A stretch of DNA of 64,000 bases, from the IMG/VR virus record IMGVR_UViG_3300045738_001212, positions 62,001 to 126,000 of that record; one strand, 5' to 3'. Below are positions 31,365 to 38,170 of the stretch, one piece after another. How positions within the stretch are numbered: position 1 is the stretch's first letter; each line of letters opens with the position of its first letter. Source of the stretch: a virus. A program made the translations under genes and the position numbers. The notes beneath the pieces are model-generated. The model made no database searches and was not told where the DNA came from. It saw only the letters and a program-made list of their open reading frames with translations.

Positions 31365-31583
31365 TTAATTTTCCGAGATGATTTCCAAGATAATTTGCTC
31401 CTGATTTTTCAAAAACCCCTCTGTATGGAGGTATTTTATGATCAAAATAGCTTCAGGCTTGGACAGGTCACCTGCCACATCGTAAATTTTCACCCTATCC
31501 TCAAGGACATCAACACTTAAGCCGTTAACAACTATTTGTTTCACATGGATAATTACACTTGACTTTCCGCAAGGTCTTGACAT
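31365..31583 (-). CDS. Hypothetical protein, paralogue of the 37.2 kb gene
   Basis: A 72-aa protein whose second half, YDVAGDLSKPEAILIIKYL followed by HTEGF, aligns with HDSQGSLGESGIRLIIQYL followed by YDEGF in the plus-strand gene at 37172. The family looks like a small DNA- or protein-binding helical domain after a beta hairpin. Confidence 0.55.
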   Translation of the reverse strand: MSRPCGKSSVIIHVKQIVVNGLSVDVLEDRVKIYDVAGDLSKPEAILIIKYLHTEGFLKNQEQIILEIISEN

Positions 31584-31586
31584 AAT
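31559..31586 (+). promoter_or_regulatory. Possible promoter for the plus-strand island
   Basis: TTGACT (31559-31564), 16 nt, CATAAT (31581-31586), pointing at the lipoprotein gene at 31632. It overlaps the start of the divergent gene at 31583. Confidence 0.45.
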
Positions 31587-31631
31587 TCTCGAATCCTGAC
31601 TTTCAGTCGGGGTTTTAATAAGAAAACATAT

Positions 31632-31823
31632 ATGAAAACACTAATAGCTATAGCAACAATCGCGCTCCTCGGAGCGGGTTGTACAAGTACCGTAACCCTT
31701 GGACCAGAGGCTAACGCAGATGGAATCATTGGAGCTTCGGCTAACGAATCAGGAGCAAGCCTAACCTTGCCACTCGTTAAGGCTGAACTCGGTACTACTA
31801 CCACGACCACTAAGAAAAAATAA
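31632..31823 (+). CDS. Small lipoprotein
   Basis: A 63-aa protein with a lipobox (LLGAGC, Cys17) after MKTLIAIATIA, a Ser/Thr/Gly/Ala-rich mature part and a Lys tail after six Thr. Entericidin- or spanin-like small lipoproteins are possible comparisons, but no specific family is evident. Confidence 0.7.
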   Translation: MKTLIAIATIALLGAGCTSTVTLGPEANADGIIGASANESGASLTLPLVKAELGTTTTTTKKK

Positions 31824-31856
31824 ATTAATTTAATTTAATTTTTCTAAAAGAACACA

Positions 31857-31890
31857 CCCTCGCCTTTTCGGGCGGGGTTTTTTCGTTTTT
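31857..31890 (+). terminator. Intrinsic terminator after lipoprotein gene
   Basis: CCCTCGCC-TTTTC-GGGCGGGG followed by TTTTTTCG gives a GC-rich stem and a T-run on the plus strand. Confidence 0.75.
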
Positions 31891-31909
31891 AGGTGTAATT
31901 ACTTCTAAG

Positions 31910-32332
31910 ATGAAGAATGTCGTTCTAAAAATCAAAAATTTACTGCTCGGCTCACTAAGAACCCTCGAAAAACACCAAGTCACCGTATACGCATCAATTA
32001 TCTTAACGATTTTCTTTGTTTCGTTTTGGACCCTCCAAAAAGTTAATCACGCAAAAGAAATGGCTCAAATAAAAAAAGAAAATATTTCATTACGAGGAGC
32101 TCTAAGCGAGTCCGACAAAGCTATAGAAGATTCTTGGGAAGTGATTCAGCTTCAAGCCAAAACCTTACAAAAGTATGAAAACATCGTTGATAGAGCTCAA
32201 AACGCTCTGAATACTCAAGCTAGATTTATCAACGACCTAGTAGAATACCTAAAAAAAATCAAACACTGGCCGCCGAAAGAACCAAGACCAGAAAGTGACC
32301 CTAGCAAATGGATAACCTTTACAAAGGAATAA
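31910..32332 (+). CDS. Membrane protein with coiled coil
   Basis: A 140-aa protein with a membrane helix at about 24-42 and then a coiled coil (about 50-110, including YENIVDRAQNALNTQ). The tail is Pro-rich. It lies 4 nt before the ClpP-like gene and may share its transcript. An inner-membrane spanin-like role is conceivable but not shown. Confidence 0.6.
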   Translation: MKNVVLKIKNLLLGSLRTLEKHQVTVYASIILTIFFVSFWTLQKVNHAKEMAQIKKENISLRGALSESDKAIEDSWEVIQLQAKTLQKYENIVDRAQNALNTQARFINDLVEYLKKIKHWPPKEPRPESDPSKWITFTKE

Positions 32333-32336
32333 AAAA

Positions 32337-33065
32337 ATGAGCGAAGAAAAAGACCACAGATCAAAAAAAGAAATCGCCGCTGATATTCTTCTCAAAGAGG
32401 CCGAGGCAGCACTAAAGGTGGCCGAGGCAACCAAGGTGAACGCGGAAGCAAAAAAAGCCCAGTTCCACGCCCACGAAGCCGAACTCAAGTATCACGAGAC
32501 ACGACTAAAGTATGACCGCGATCAAGCGGTAGACGAAAGAAACTTCCTTTACAGATTCGACGGTGGCGTCGATGCAAGCTCCGTGAAAGCGTGTATGAAA
32601 AAGCTCACAGAATGGTCAAGGCTAAATTCGAAATGCGACATCGAAATTGTTTTCTCCTCCCCCGGAGGAAATATTATTGATGGGTTTGAATTATTTGATT
32701 TTATCCAAGAGTTAAGAGCTAAGGGGCACCACATAACAACAGGTTCCTTGGGCTATGCGGCGTCAATGGCTGGAATTCTATTGATGGCTGGAGACACTCG
32801 TTGGATCGGACATCAAAGTTGGATGATGATTCACCGAGCAGCCTTCGGAGCTTATGGAAAAACGTTTGAAATCGAAGACGAAGTTAAGTTCGTCAGAAGA
32901 ATTGAATCCAGAATCGTAAACATCTTTGCCCTAAGATCAAAGCTGACGAAACAAAAGATCAAGAGAAACTGGGATAGGAAAGACTGGTGGATTTCGGCAG
33001 ATGAATGTCTAGAACTCAGCCTAGTTGATGAAATCAGAGGGATGATGCCTGAGTATAAGAAGTAA
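32337..33065 (+). CDS. ClpP-like serine protease
   Basis: A 242-aa protein with an Ala/Glu/Lys-rich helical N-terminal extension of about 65 residues and a ClpP-fold domain. SSPGGNIIDGFELFDFI is the oxyanion region; Ser143 sits in GYAASMAG and His166 in SWMMIHRA. These match the Clp/crotonase protease dyad. It could mature capsid proteins or act as a Clp-like protease; no capsid genes are in the window to decide. The extension suggests a scaffold or tethering region. Confidence 0.85.
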   Translation: MSEEKDHRSKKEIAADILLKEAEAALKVAEATKVNAEAKKAQFHAHEAELKYHETRLKYDRDQAVDERNFLYRFDGGVDASSVKACMKKLTEWSRLNSKCDIEIVFSSPGGNIIDGFELFDFIQELRAKGHHITTGSLGYAASMAGILLMAGDTRWIGHQSWMMIHRAAFGAYGKTFEIEDEVKFVRRIESRIVNIFALRSKLTKQKIKRNWDRKDWWISADECLELSLVDEIRGMMPEYKK

Positions 33066-33082
33066 GTTACTTCTTCTTTTTC
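33058..33082 (+). terminator. Intrinsic terminator after ClpP-like gene
   Basis: AGAAGTA-AGT-TACTTCT followed by TCTTTTTC. It overlaps both the stop codon of the plus gene and the end of the convergent minus gene. Confidence 0.5.
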
Positions 33083-33420
33083 TTTAGCCACGGTGGGAGA
33101 TTATTTCCGCCTTCCTTCTCCTCTCCCTTCTTGTCTCCCTTCTTGTCCCCTTTCTTGTCCCCTTTCTTGTCTCCCTTTTTCTTGAAGGGGTTTTCTTTGT
33201 TCTTCTTCGCGCTATCCTCTACAATTTTAACGCACTTCGTTTTGTCTTCGTTTACCTCGTAGCCCGAATTACATTTAGGTGGATAGCCCGCTTTCTGTTC
33301 AGCCCTAAGCTCCTCGATGGCCATTCGGACGCCCTCAACGTCCTCGGTAAAATCAATTTCCAAAGTGCCGCGTTCGTCCACTTTTTTTAACCAAGTCTTT
33401 TTGTTTTTATAGTCCCACAT
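33067..33420 (-). CDS. Hypothetical protein with KKGD repeats
   Basis: A 117-aa protein with an N-terminal folded part and a tail of repeated KKGD units and a final KKKKK. The repeats come from a 12-bp tandem DNA repeat at about 33121-33180, which should be variable in copy number. Two Cys (KCNSGYEV and KCVKIV) may form a disulfide. Unknown. Confidence 0.6.
   Translation of the reverse strand: MWDYKNKKTWLKKVDERGTLEIDFTEDVEGVRMAIEELRAEQKAGYPPKCNSGYEVNEDKTKCVKIVEDSAKKNKENPFKKKGDKKGDKKGDKKGDKKGEEKEGGNNLPPWLKKKKK
33121..33180. repeat. 12-bp tandem repeat within a coding sequence
   Basis: Four to five copies of a TTGTCYCCYTTC unit, each encoding K-K-G-D on the minus strand, with small differences at synonymous positions. 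Confidence 0.75.
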
Positions 33421-33534
33421 AATATTTTATACACAAAATTACCCACTTAGGGAAGAGAAGGGCACGGTACATAGAACTGGGTATGCACCGCACCCTCCTC
33501 GTTTACTCGCCTACATGTCTTATTTCGGGCCTGT

Positions 33535-33699
33535 TTATTGGCCTGAATCTTTAGAACAAGAACACCCACAATCAGCCACCGAACAAGCACCAGACTCACA
33601 ACAATTTGCTGCGTCACAGTTACAGTTGGAACAACCAGAGCTTCCCCAGTTACAACCAATAGCCAATGCCATTACGAATAAAACTAAAATCTTTTTCAT
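33535..33699 (-). CDS. Cys-rich small lipoprotein
   Basis: A 54-aa frame with a lipoprotein signal (MALAIGC, Cys16) and nine further Cys in 38 residues, in C-x-C, C-C and C-x-x-C arrangements. Its ATG overlaps the TAA of the protease gene upstream (TAATG). The mature part looks like a metallothionein-like metal binder or a disulfide-linked envelope peptide. No family recognised. Confidence 0.65.
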   Translation of the reverse strand: MKKILVLFVMALAIGCNWGSSGCSNCNCDAANCCESGACSVADCGCSCSKDSGQ

Positions 33700-34640
33700 T
33701 ATCTTTTATCCTGAATGATTATTACTTTAGGATAAATTACGCGCAACATGAATGGAAACATCTTCTTCACGGCTTCCTCCTCTGCGTCTTTGACCTCTTT
33801 TTTCTCTTTCGGCGTGTTTTCGACGGGCATTTTCTCTAATTCATCTTCGCTAGGCATTTCCACTGAACCGTCTAAGGCCCACATAATTTTGTGCTCCTGA
33901 CAATACCCAACCATGCGGCGTATAGGTACGATTAAATTAAACCCTTCTCCCGCTCCTCTCACCAACATCCCCACGTATTTTGCATTTTCATCACGCTTTA
34001 AGAACACTCCGCCGCCGCTAGAGCCCGGAAACGCCGTACAAGTAGTCTGATCGAAGATGCGCTTGTTTAAATTTTTTAAAATTCTACCATGCTGAGAATA
34101 GATTCCGTCCGTCATACTGTTTGCGCCTAATTGGCCTAGTAGAGAGCCAACGTGCAGAAGGTCTACGCCCAGTTCGGGAAGTTTCTTGTCGAGATAAAAC
34201 GTTACTGAATCAGTTACGAAATTGAACTTACGAACTCGTAATAGTGCTAAATCATGCCCATCCGTAGCGTCACTATATTTTAATACTTCCGCATCCATTT
34301 GAAGACGGCCAACGGTTCTGCCGTTTTGCCTGATTTCCTTAATGATTACTGGGTCTTTGAATTCTACTAGAGTTTTGGTTAAACCTTCAACTAACACCTT
34401 CCTTTCGGATCGAAGATTGCCCACAACATGAGCGGCGGTCCAAACAAAGTTCACCAAGTCCCCTTTAGAGTTCTTCCTAGAGAAGATCACCCCCGAGCCT
34501 TCGCTCGCGCTAAATGCGCCTTCTGCCCTAATCGTTACGGATACGTTTTGGAGATGTTCTGCTGTAGACTGCTTTTTCTCTGCTCCGTACAGTGTTCCTG
34601 TAAGGATGAGACCTAACGTAAAGGCTTTTAGAGCTTTCAT
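33699..34640 (-). CDS. Secreted trypsin-like (HtrA-type) serine protease
   Basis: A 313-aa protein with a signal peptide (about 1-20, cleavage near YGA). His71 is in VWTAAHVV, Asp130 in TDGHDLALLRV and Ser208 in FPGSSGGGVF, the complete chymotrypsin-fold triad. It has no PDZ domain; the C-terminal 60 residues are charged with a hydrophobic end. Probably periplasmic. It is translationally coupled to the Cys-rich lipoprotein. Confidence 0.85.
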   Translation of the reverse strand: MKALKAFTLGLILTGTLYGAEKKQSTAEHLQNVSVTIRAEGAFSASEGSGVIFSRKNSKGDLVNFVWTAAHVVGNLRSERKVLVEGLTKTLVEFKDPVIIKEIRQNGRTVGRLQMDAEVLKYSDATDGHDLALLRVRKFNFVTDSVTFYLDKKLPELGVDLLHVGSLLGQLGANSMTDGIYSQHGRILKNLNKRIFDQTTCTAFPGSSGGGVFLKRDENAKYVGMLVRGAGEGFNLIVPIRRMVGYCQEHKIMWALDGSVEMPSEDELEKMPVENTPKEKKEVKDAEEEAVKKMFPFMLRVIYPKVIIIQDKR

Positions 34641-34714
34641 AGTAAAAGATACTCCTTATTCTAGGGAAACTCTTTGCAAAGTTCTAAGGAAAATGCGTGT
34701 AATTAAAATTAGAG

Positions 34715-35053
34715 ATGAATTTAATTATAACTGCCAATCTATCTACAGACCCCCCCTCTGAAGGGCTTTACTTTCGTTTCCTTACGATGGTGGCCAAAAA
34801 AGACCTGAGTTATGATATAGCCTTGGAAGCGGACAAGGAAATTATTGATTTTTATTATCATTTTTTGAAAAAAAGAGGCTGGTTTGATTTCGTGGACGGT
34901 TTCGTAACTCCAGAAGAAAAAGAAGAAGGAATAAGAATCGACACTGAACTAACTTATCCGATGACAATACGAACAAAGAATATCAGGTGTGAAAATACGC
35001 CCAACCTGATAGGGCAAATAAAGTCCTTAAGGGATATAGATATTAATTTTTAA
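34715..35053 (+). CDS. Hypothetical protein
   Basis: A 112-aa protein (MNLIITANLSTDPPSEG) of mixed character with no known motif. GTGTAAT lies 11 nt before its ATG, a motif shared by other plus-strand islands. Confidence 0.6.
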   Translation: MNLIITANLSTDPPSEGLYFRFLTMVAKKDLSYDIALEADKEIIDFYYHFLKKRGWFDFVDGFVTPEEKEEGIRIDTELTYPMTIRTKNIRCENTPNLIGQIKSLRDIDINF

Positions 35054-35072
35054 GAGCGTCAATTTTTTCTTC

Positions 35073-35171
35073 TTAAGAGGCCAATATTGTTAATACCCAC
35101 GCTAGAAAAACGCCAAAGCCAAAGGCTAAAAGTCCAGCTAGTACACAGAGTCTTGCGGTTTTCCAAGACAT
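35073..35171 (-). CDS. Tiny membrane peptide
   Basis: A 32-aa frame, MSWKTARLCVLAGLLAFG..., forming one membrane helix after a basic start. It begins 4 nt after the stop of the coiled-coil membrane gene. It could be a small holin-like or regulatory peptide. Confidence 0.45.
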   Translation of the reverse strand: MSWKTARLCVLAGLLAFGFGVFLAWVLTILAS

Positions 35172-35175
35172 AGGC

Positions 35176-35460
35176 TTATTTTTTAAGTCCGTCTATCTTT
35201 TCTTCCAGACGGTCAAACCTGTCATTCATGCGCTCTGAGAACATTTTGAAATCTGATTTGCTAACGTACTTTTCTGGTAGGGAAAGAGCTAGGTCGTTGT
35301 GTTTTTCTCTTAGCTTATCGATATCGACGTGATGGTTTTTCATCAAATCATGATGCTCACCTTTGATTTCGTTCAAGGTGCCAAGAATCATTTTGAAAAT
35401 CCACCCCCCCATAAGCGTAATCACAGCTACGGCTATATTGACAAGAATTTGGTAGTCCAT
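35176..35460 (-). CDS. Membrane-anchored coiled-coil protein
   Basis: A 94-aa protein with an N-terminal membrane helix (about 6-26) and a coiled coil ending DRFDRLEEKIDGLKK. This arrangement is frequent in phage lysis regions, but the exact role is unknown. Confidence 0.6.
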   Translation of the reverse strand: MDYQILVNIAVAVITLMGGWIFKMILGTLNEIKGEHHDLMKNHHVDIDKLREKHNDLALSLPEKYVSKSDFKMFSERMNDRFDRLEEKIDGLKK

Positions 35461-35501
35461 ACCTTTACTTACACTTAAAGAAGAGTGAGCTAAAATATTT
35501 T

Positions 35502-35879
35502 TTAGACCAACTCAAGAATCGATATCGCTGTAGCGTAGTCCGTACAATGAGCCATAGATAGATGACATGTGTAGCCGTTTTTTTTAATTTTTTTTCCTAT
35601 CTCGTTCCTGAATTTGATAAACGGTTTTCCTTTGTCGTTATTGCACACTACAATATCCTTCCAATCTAGGGCTTTACCAAAGCCAACACCCAAAGCCTTA
35701 GCCGTGGCTTCTTTTGCGGCAAATCGAACAGCGTAATGTTGAGCCGAATTGTCATACTGGCCACAGTACTTTTTTTCTGACGACGTGAATACCCTATTAA
35801 GGAACTTGTCGCCATATTTTTGCTCCATTCTACGTACTCTGGGTATGCTTATTGCGTCTGTGCCCGTTCCAATGATCAT
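35502..35879 (-). CDS. acpS: Holo-[acyl carrier protein] synthase
   Basis: A 125-aa protein with IIGTGTDAISIPRV (Asp8, metal ligand) and VRFAAKEATAKALGVG (Glu57), the two signature motifs of AcpS-type phosphopantetheinyl transferases, at the standard length. It transfers phosphopantetheine from CoA to the Ser of an acyl carrier protein. A carrier protein gene lies at 42503-42784 with its D-S site intact, so enzyme and substrate are both phage-encoded. Confidence 0.9.
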   Translation of the reverse strand: MIIGTGTDAISIPRVRRMEQKYGDKFLNRVFTSSEKKYCGQYDNSAQHYAVRFAAKEATAKALGVGFGKALDWKDIVVCNNDKGKPFIKFRNEIGKKIKKNGYTCHLSMAHCTDYATAISILELV

Positions 35880-35954
35880 TTTTTTGTCCTTTTAAGAAGT
35901 TTACCCTGACTTTGGAATAAAAGCAAGAAATTATAAAAAAGTGTAACTGTTAGT

Positions 35955-36170
35955 ATGTATTATTACGCTTGCCCATATTGCGACCCAAGTAGCAAGGCTC
36001 ATCTAAAAATAGTGATAACCGAAGCGGTGGGCTGCAAATATGACAATGAAGATGTTTGCGAAGAAAAGCACAAGTGCAAAGAGACAATGGAATGCAAAGT
36101 GTGTCAAAACCGATTCAAAATCACTAAAAGTTTTTTAAAATCACAGAAGAGGAAAATAAAAGACGGATAA
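35955..36170 (+). CDS. Zinc-finger protein
   Basis: A 71-aa protein with CPYCDPSSKAH, CKYDNEDVC and CKETMECKVC: eight Cys in the first two thirds, suggesting two zinc sites. The tail is basic (KSQKRKIKDG). Unknown role. Confidence 0.6.
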   Translation: MYYYACPYCDPSSKAHLKIVITEAVGCKYDNEDVCEEKHKCKETMECKVCQNRFKITKSFLKSQKRKIKDG

Positions 36171-36175
36171 ACTCC

Positions 36176-36204
36176 TTGACAACAGCCCCAAGCCGTGCTA
36201 TCAT
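36176..36204 (+). promoter_or_regulatory. Sigma-70 type promoter, leaderless arrangement
   Basis: TTGACA (36176-36181), 17 nt, TATCAT (36199-36204). The start is expected near 36211 and the ATG is at 36214. Confidence 0.75.
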
Positions 36205-36213
36205 CCTTGTGAT

Positions 36214-36417
36214 ATGAATGACCCTACGACACAACTACCTCATTACAAGCTAAAGTATCGGAACGCCGAGGGCAAGGTAAGAGAACACGACATCAGTCAA
36301 CCATTCGACTCTGTGATGAACAAAGGCGAACGAGTTGGATTCGTGGCTTACAGCTACGGCAGGGGCATCCGCTCATTCCGAAACGATAGGATTCTTGAGA
36401 TGAGTCCTACGGCATAA
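36214..36417 (+). CDS. Small hypothetical protein, near-leaderless
   Basis: A 67-aa protein with KYRNAEGKVREHDIS and GERVGFVAYSYGRGIRSFR, beta-rich and reminiscent of small SH3-like or WYL-type folds. Its gene has a strong promoter with at most 3 nt of leader. It ends 3 nt before the tRNA-Glu gene on the other strand. Confidence 0.6.
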   Translation: MNDPTTQLPHYKLKYRNAEGKVREHDISQPFDSVMNKGERVGFVAYSYGRGIRSFRNDRILEMSPTA

Positions 36418-36420
36418 AGC

Positions 36421-36495
36421 TGGTAGCCCGTAGGGGAATCGAACCCCTCTCTCAGCCTTGAAAGGGCCGTGTCCTGTCCGCTAGACGAACGGGCC
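36421..36495 (-). tRNA. tRNA-Glu(UUC)
   Basis: Minus-strand GGCCCG...CGGGCTACCA with CCA encoded; the anticodon loop CTTTCAA gives UUC. The T-loop GGTTCGATTCC is standard. Confidence 0.9.
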
Positions 36496-36497
36496 AA

Positions 36498-36573
36498 TGG
36501 TGGAGGTAATCGGACTTGAACCGATGACATCCTGCTTGCAAAGCAGGTGCTCTCCCAACTGAGCTATACCCCC
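36498..36573 (-). tRNA. tRNA-Ala(UGC)
   Basis: Minus-strand GGGGGTATAGCTCAG...CTCCACCA; anticodon stem CTGCT with loop TTTGCAA gives UGC. CCA is encoded. Confidence 0.9.
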
Positions 36574-36575
36574 AC

Positions 36576-36651
36576 TGGAGCCGAAGACCGGACTCGAACC
36601 GATAACCTGTGGTTTACAAAACCACTGCTCTGCCATTGAAGCTACTTCGGC
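36576..36651 (-). tRNA. tRNA-Thr(UGU)
   Basis: Minus-strand GCCGAAGTAGC...CTTCGGCTCCA; anticodon loop TTTGTAA gives UGU. CCA is encoded. Confidence 0.9.
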
Positions 36652-36720
36652 GTCAAACCACCAGCCACACTTCGGGTACTTTCTCACGCGACAAGAGTTA
36701 CTTTAAACTTTCGCTATGTC

Positions 36721-36746
36721 AAAACAAAAACCCCGCCGAAGCGGGG
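36721..36746 (-). terminator. Intrinsic terminator upstream of tRNA cluster
   Basis: Minus-strand CCCCGC-TTCG-GCGGGG followed by TTTTTGTTTT. It would end transcripts coming from the membrane gene at 36837-37109. Confidence 0.85.
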
Positions 36747-36836
36747 TCTGGGTTAAGACGCCGATTAGCTAGTCCGGTCTTTCCTTGCCGCAACAAGGAC
36801 GTGCAAGCTCACACTACGTCTGGGGAAAAATGCTTT

Positions 36837-37109
36837 TTACAGCCACTTCCACCTGTCTTTTAGGTCCAGCAATAAACGGACGACCCCAACTAAGAGAGCC
36901 CCCCAAGCGATTACAGTCCAAGGCACAATGGATGGACATAACATAGCCAAGCCAAAGAGCACAAGCCCTATGGACCAAAGCGTATGAGTATTCCATTCGA
37001 GCCAGTTCAGTAAACCTTCTCCCCAGCCCTTGAGTTTGTCCCAGTACCTTCTCAAAATAGAGGGTTTCTGAGCCTTTTTTCTAGTTTTTCTTTTCTTTGT
37101 CGTTTTCAT
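36837..37109 (-). CDS. Membrane protein
   Basis: A 90-aa protein with a basic N-terminus (MKTTKKRKTRKKAQK) and two membrane helices (about 44-60 and 64-80), ending DRWKWL. A holin-like topology is possible, but nothing specific is seen. Confidence 0.6.
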   Translation of the reverse strand: MKTTKKRKTRKKAQKPSILRRYWDKLKGWGEGLLNWLEWNTHTLWSIGLVLFGLAMLCPSIVPWTVIAWGALLVGVVRLLLDLKDRWKWL

Positions 37110-37143
37110 GATAAAATACCTCCCGTCAAAGGAGGCTCATTTA

Positions 37144-37164
37144 ATTACACTAAAAAAGTGTAAT
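37144..37164. promoter_or_regulatory. Palindrome in a divergent intergenic region
   Basis: ATTACAC-TAAAAAA-GTGTAAT is a perfect 7-bp inverted repeat with a 7-nt centre, placed between divergent genes starting at 37109 and 37172. The right arm contains TAAT just before the plus-strand start. A repressor operator is likely. Confidence 0.5.
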
Positions 37165-37171
37165 ACTTTAC

Positions 37172-37399
37172 GTGAACCTCACGATAAATTCATATCCTGT
37201 GGTCTTTCAGCCCGATCTAGACAACGGCTTTTGGATGCAGGAGAAGATCATAATTCATGATTCCCAAGGCTCCTTGGGTGAATCAGGGATTAGGTTGATT
37301 ATCCAATACCTATACGATGAGGGCTTCATACTAGACAGAAGAGCTCCTTATGAAGTGGTACGAGCGGAAGGGATCGAACCTCCGACAAGCACGGTGTAA
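37172..37399 (+). CDS. Hypothetical protein overlapping tRNA-Val
   Basis: A 75-aa GTG-started protein whose core HDSQGSLGESGIRLIIQYL aligns with the minus-strand protein at 31365-31583. Its last 15 codons run through the tRNA-Val gene in antisense, so the C-terminus (EGIEPPTST) is tRNA-derived. The paralogy makes the gene likely; the tail may be an accident of insertion beside the tRNA. Confidence 0.55.
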   Translation: MNLTINSYPVVFQPDLDNGFWMQEKIIIHDSQGSLGESGIRLIIQYLYDEGFILDRRAPYEVVRAEGIEPPTSTV

Positions 37400-37430
37400 A
37401 CGTGCCGCTCTACCTCTGAGCTACGCTCGC
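37356..37430 (-). tRNA. tRNA-Val(UAC)
   Basis: Minus-strand GCGAGCGTAGCTCAG...CGCTCGTACCA; anticodon loop TTTACAC gives UAC. CCA is encoded. Confidence 0.9.
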
Positions 37431-37456
37431 AAAAAAAAAGGCCCGATAAACGGGCC
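37431..37456 (-). terminator. Intrinsic terminator before tRNA-Val
   Basis: Minus-strand GGCCCG-TTTAT-CGGGCC followed by nine T. It ends the unit with the membrane gene at 37469-37753. Confidence 0.88.
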
Positions 37457-37468
37457 AGCCCTCTCGGG

Positions 37469-37753
37469 CTACTCCTTCTCTCGCGTGGGAAGAGCGGGTT
37501 GCTCTCCTTGAGATTCGGTAGCCGCTGGGGTCTGTGGAGTTGCCTTTAGGGACAGCGGCGTTGTTGACGCTGATGACTCCGTAAGACTATCAATTTGAGC
37601 TTGAGTGGCCTGAGTCATATTAAGGACTACGTAGCCAGTGAGACAAAAGTTAAGAGCTAGGAGAACTATAGCGGCTCTCGCGTAAACGGTCTTAACTGTT
37701 GTGAACTTGTTGCCGCCGCTAGTGCTGCAACTTTCTGTGTTTGTTGTTGTCAT
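37469..37753 (-). CDS. Membrane protein with Ser/Thr/Pro-rich tail
   Basis: A 94-aa protein starting MTTTNTESCSTSGG; the ATG overlaps the upstream TGA. It has a membrane helix at about 26-46 and then a Thr/Ser/Pro/Gln-rich exposed tail. Unknown. Confidence 0.55.
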   Translation of the reverse strand: MTTTNTESCSTSGGNKFTTVKTVYARAAIVLLALNFCLTGYVVLNMTQATQAQIDSLTESSASTTPLSLKATPQTPAATESQGEQPALPTREKE

Positions 37754-37953
37754 GGTTTTTTTTGTTCTACGACGACTGGTCGCAAAGTCTTGTACTTCCA
37801 AATATCCGGGTTCTCCTCTCTTTTCCTCCTCATGTAGTCGCGCTTCTGCTGACGCCTTCTTTCGGGGTCTCTCGAATCATACGCTTTCCTTGCTTTCTGT
37901 AAAGCTTTTTTTCCTTTTATTGTTTTAAAATATTTTTTAGTAGCTCCACTCAT
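37750..37953 (-). CDS. Small basic protein
   Basis: A 67-aa protein with 27 Lys/Arg residues (ERRRQQKRDYMRRKREE). Probably nucleic-acid-binding; similar short basic proteins in phages often have HNH or ribosome links, but no such motif is here. Confidence 0.6.
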   Translation of the reverse strand: MSGATKKYFKTIKGKKALQKARKAYDSRDPERRRQQKRDYMRRKREENPDIWKYKTLRPVVVEQKKP

Positions 37954-38016
37954 GATATATCGTCCACCATGTTTCTTTTTCTTCGTTCGGTTAAAATTTT
38001 ATTTTTTTAATAACGG

Positions 38017-38090
38017 CAGGAGAGGTGGGACTCGAACCCACAACCCTCGGTTTAGAAGACCGATGCTCTATCCAATTGAGCTACTCCCCC
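38017..38090 (-). tRNA. tRNA-Arg(UCU)
   Basis: Minus-strand GGGGGAGTAGCTCAATTGG...; anticodon stem TCGGT with loop CTTCTAA gives UCU. CCA is not encoded (CCG follows the discriminator). Confidence 0.88.
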
Positions 38091-38096
38091 TAAACT

Positions 38097-38170
38097 TGGA
38101 GCGAGCGAAGGGGATCGAACCCTCATCAAGAGCTTGGAAGGCTCCCGCACTACCGTTGTGCTACACTCGC
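38097..38170 (-). tRNA. tRNA-Gly(UCC)
   Basis: Minus-strand GCGAGTGTAGCACAACGG...CGCTCGCTCCA; anticodon loop CTTCCAA gives UCC. CCA is encoded. The 5' end overlaps the end of the HldD-like gene. Confidence 0.88.

Noticed and set aside
31553-31810. 85-codon minus-strand frame opposite the lipoprotein gene
   Set aside because: It is a shadow of the plus-strand lipoprotein, which has a lipobox, promoter and terminator.
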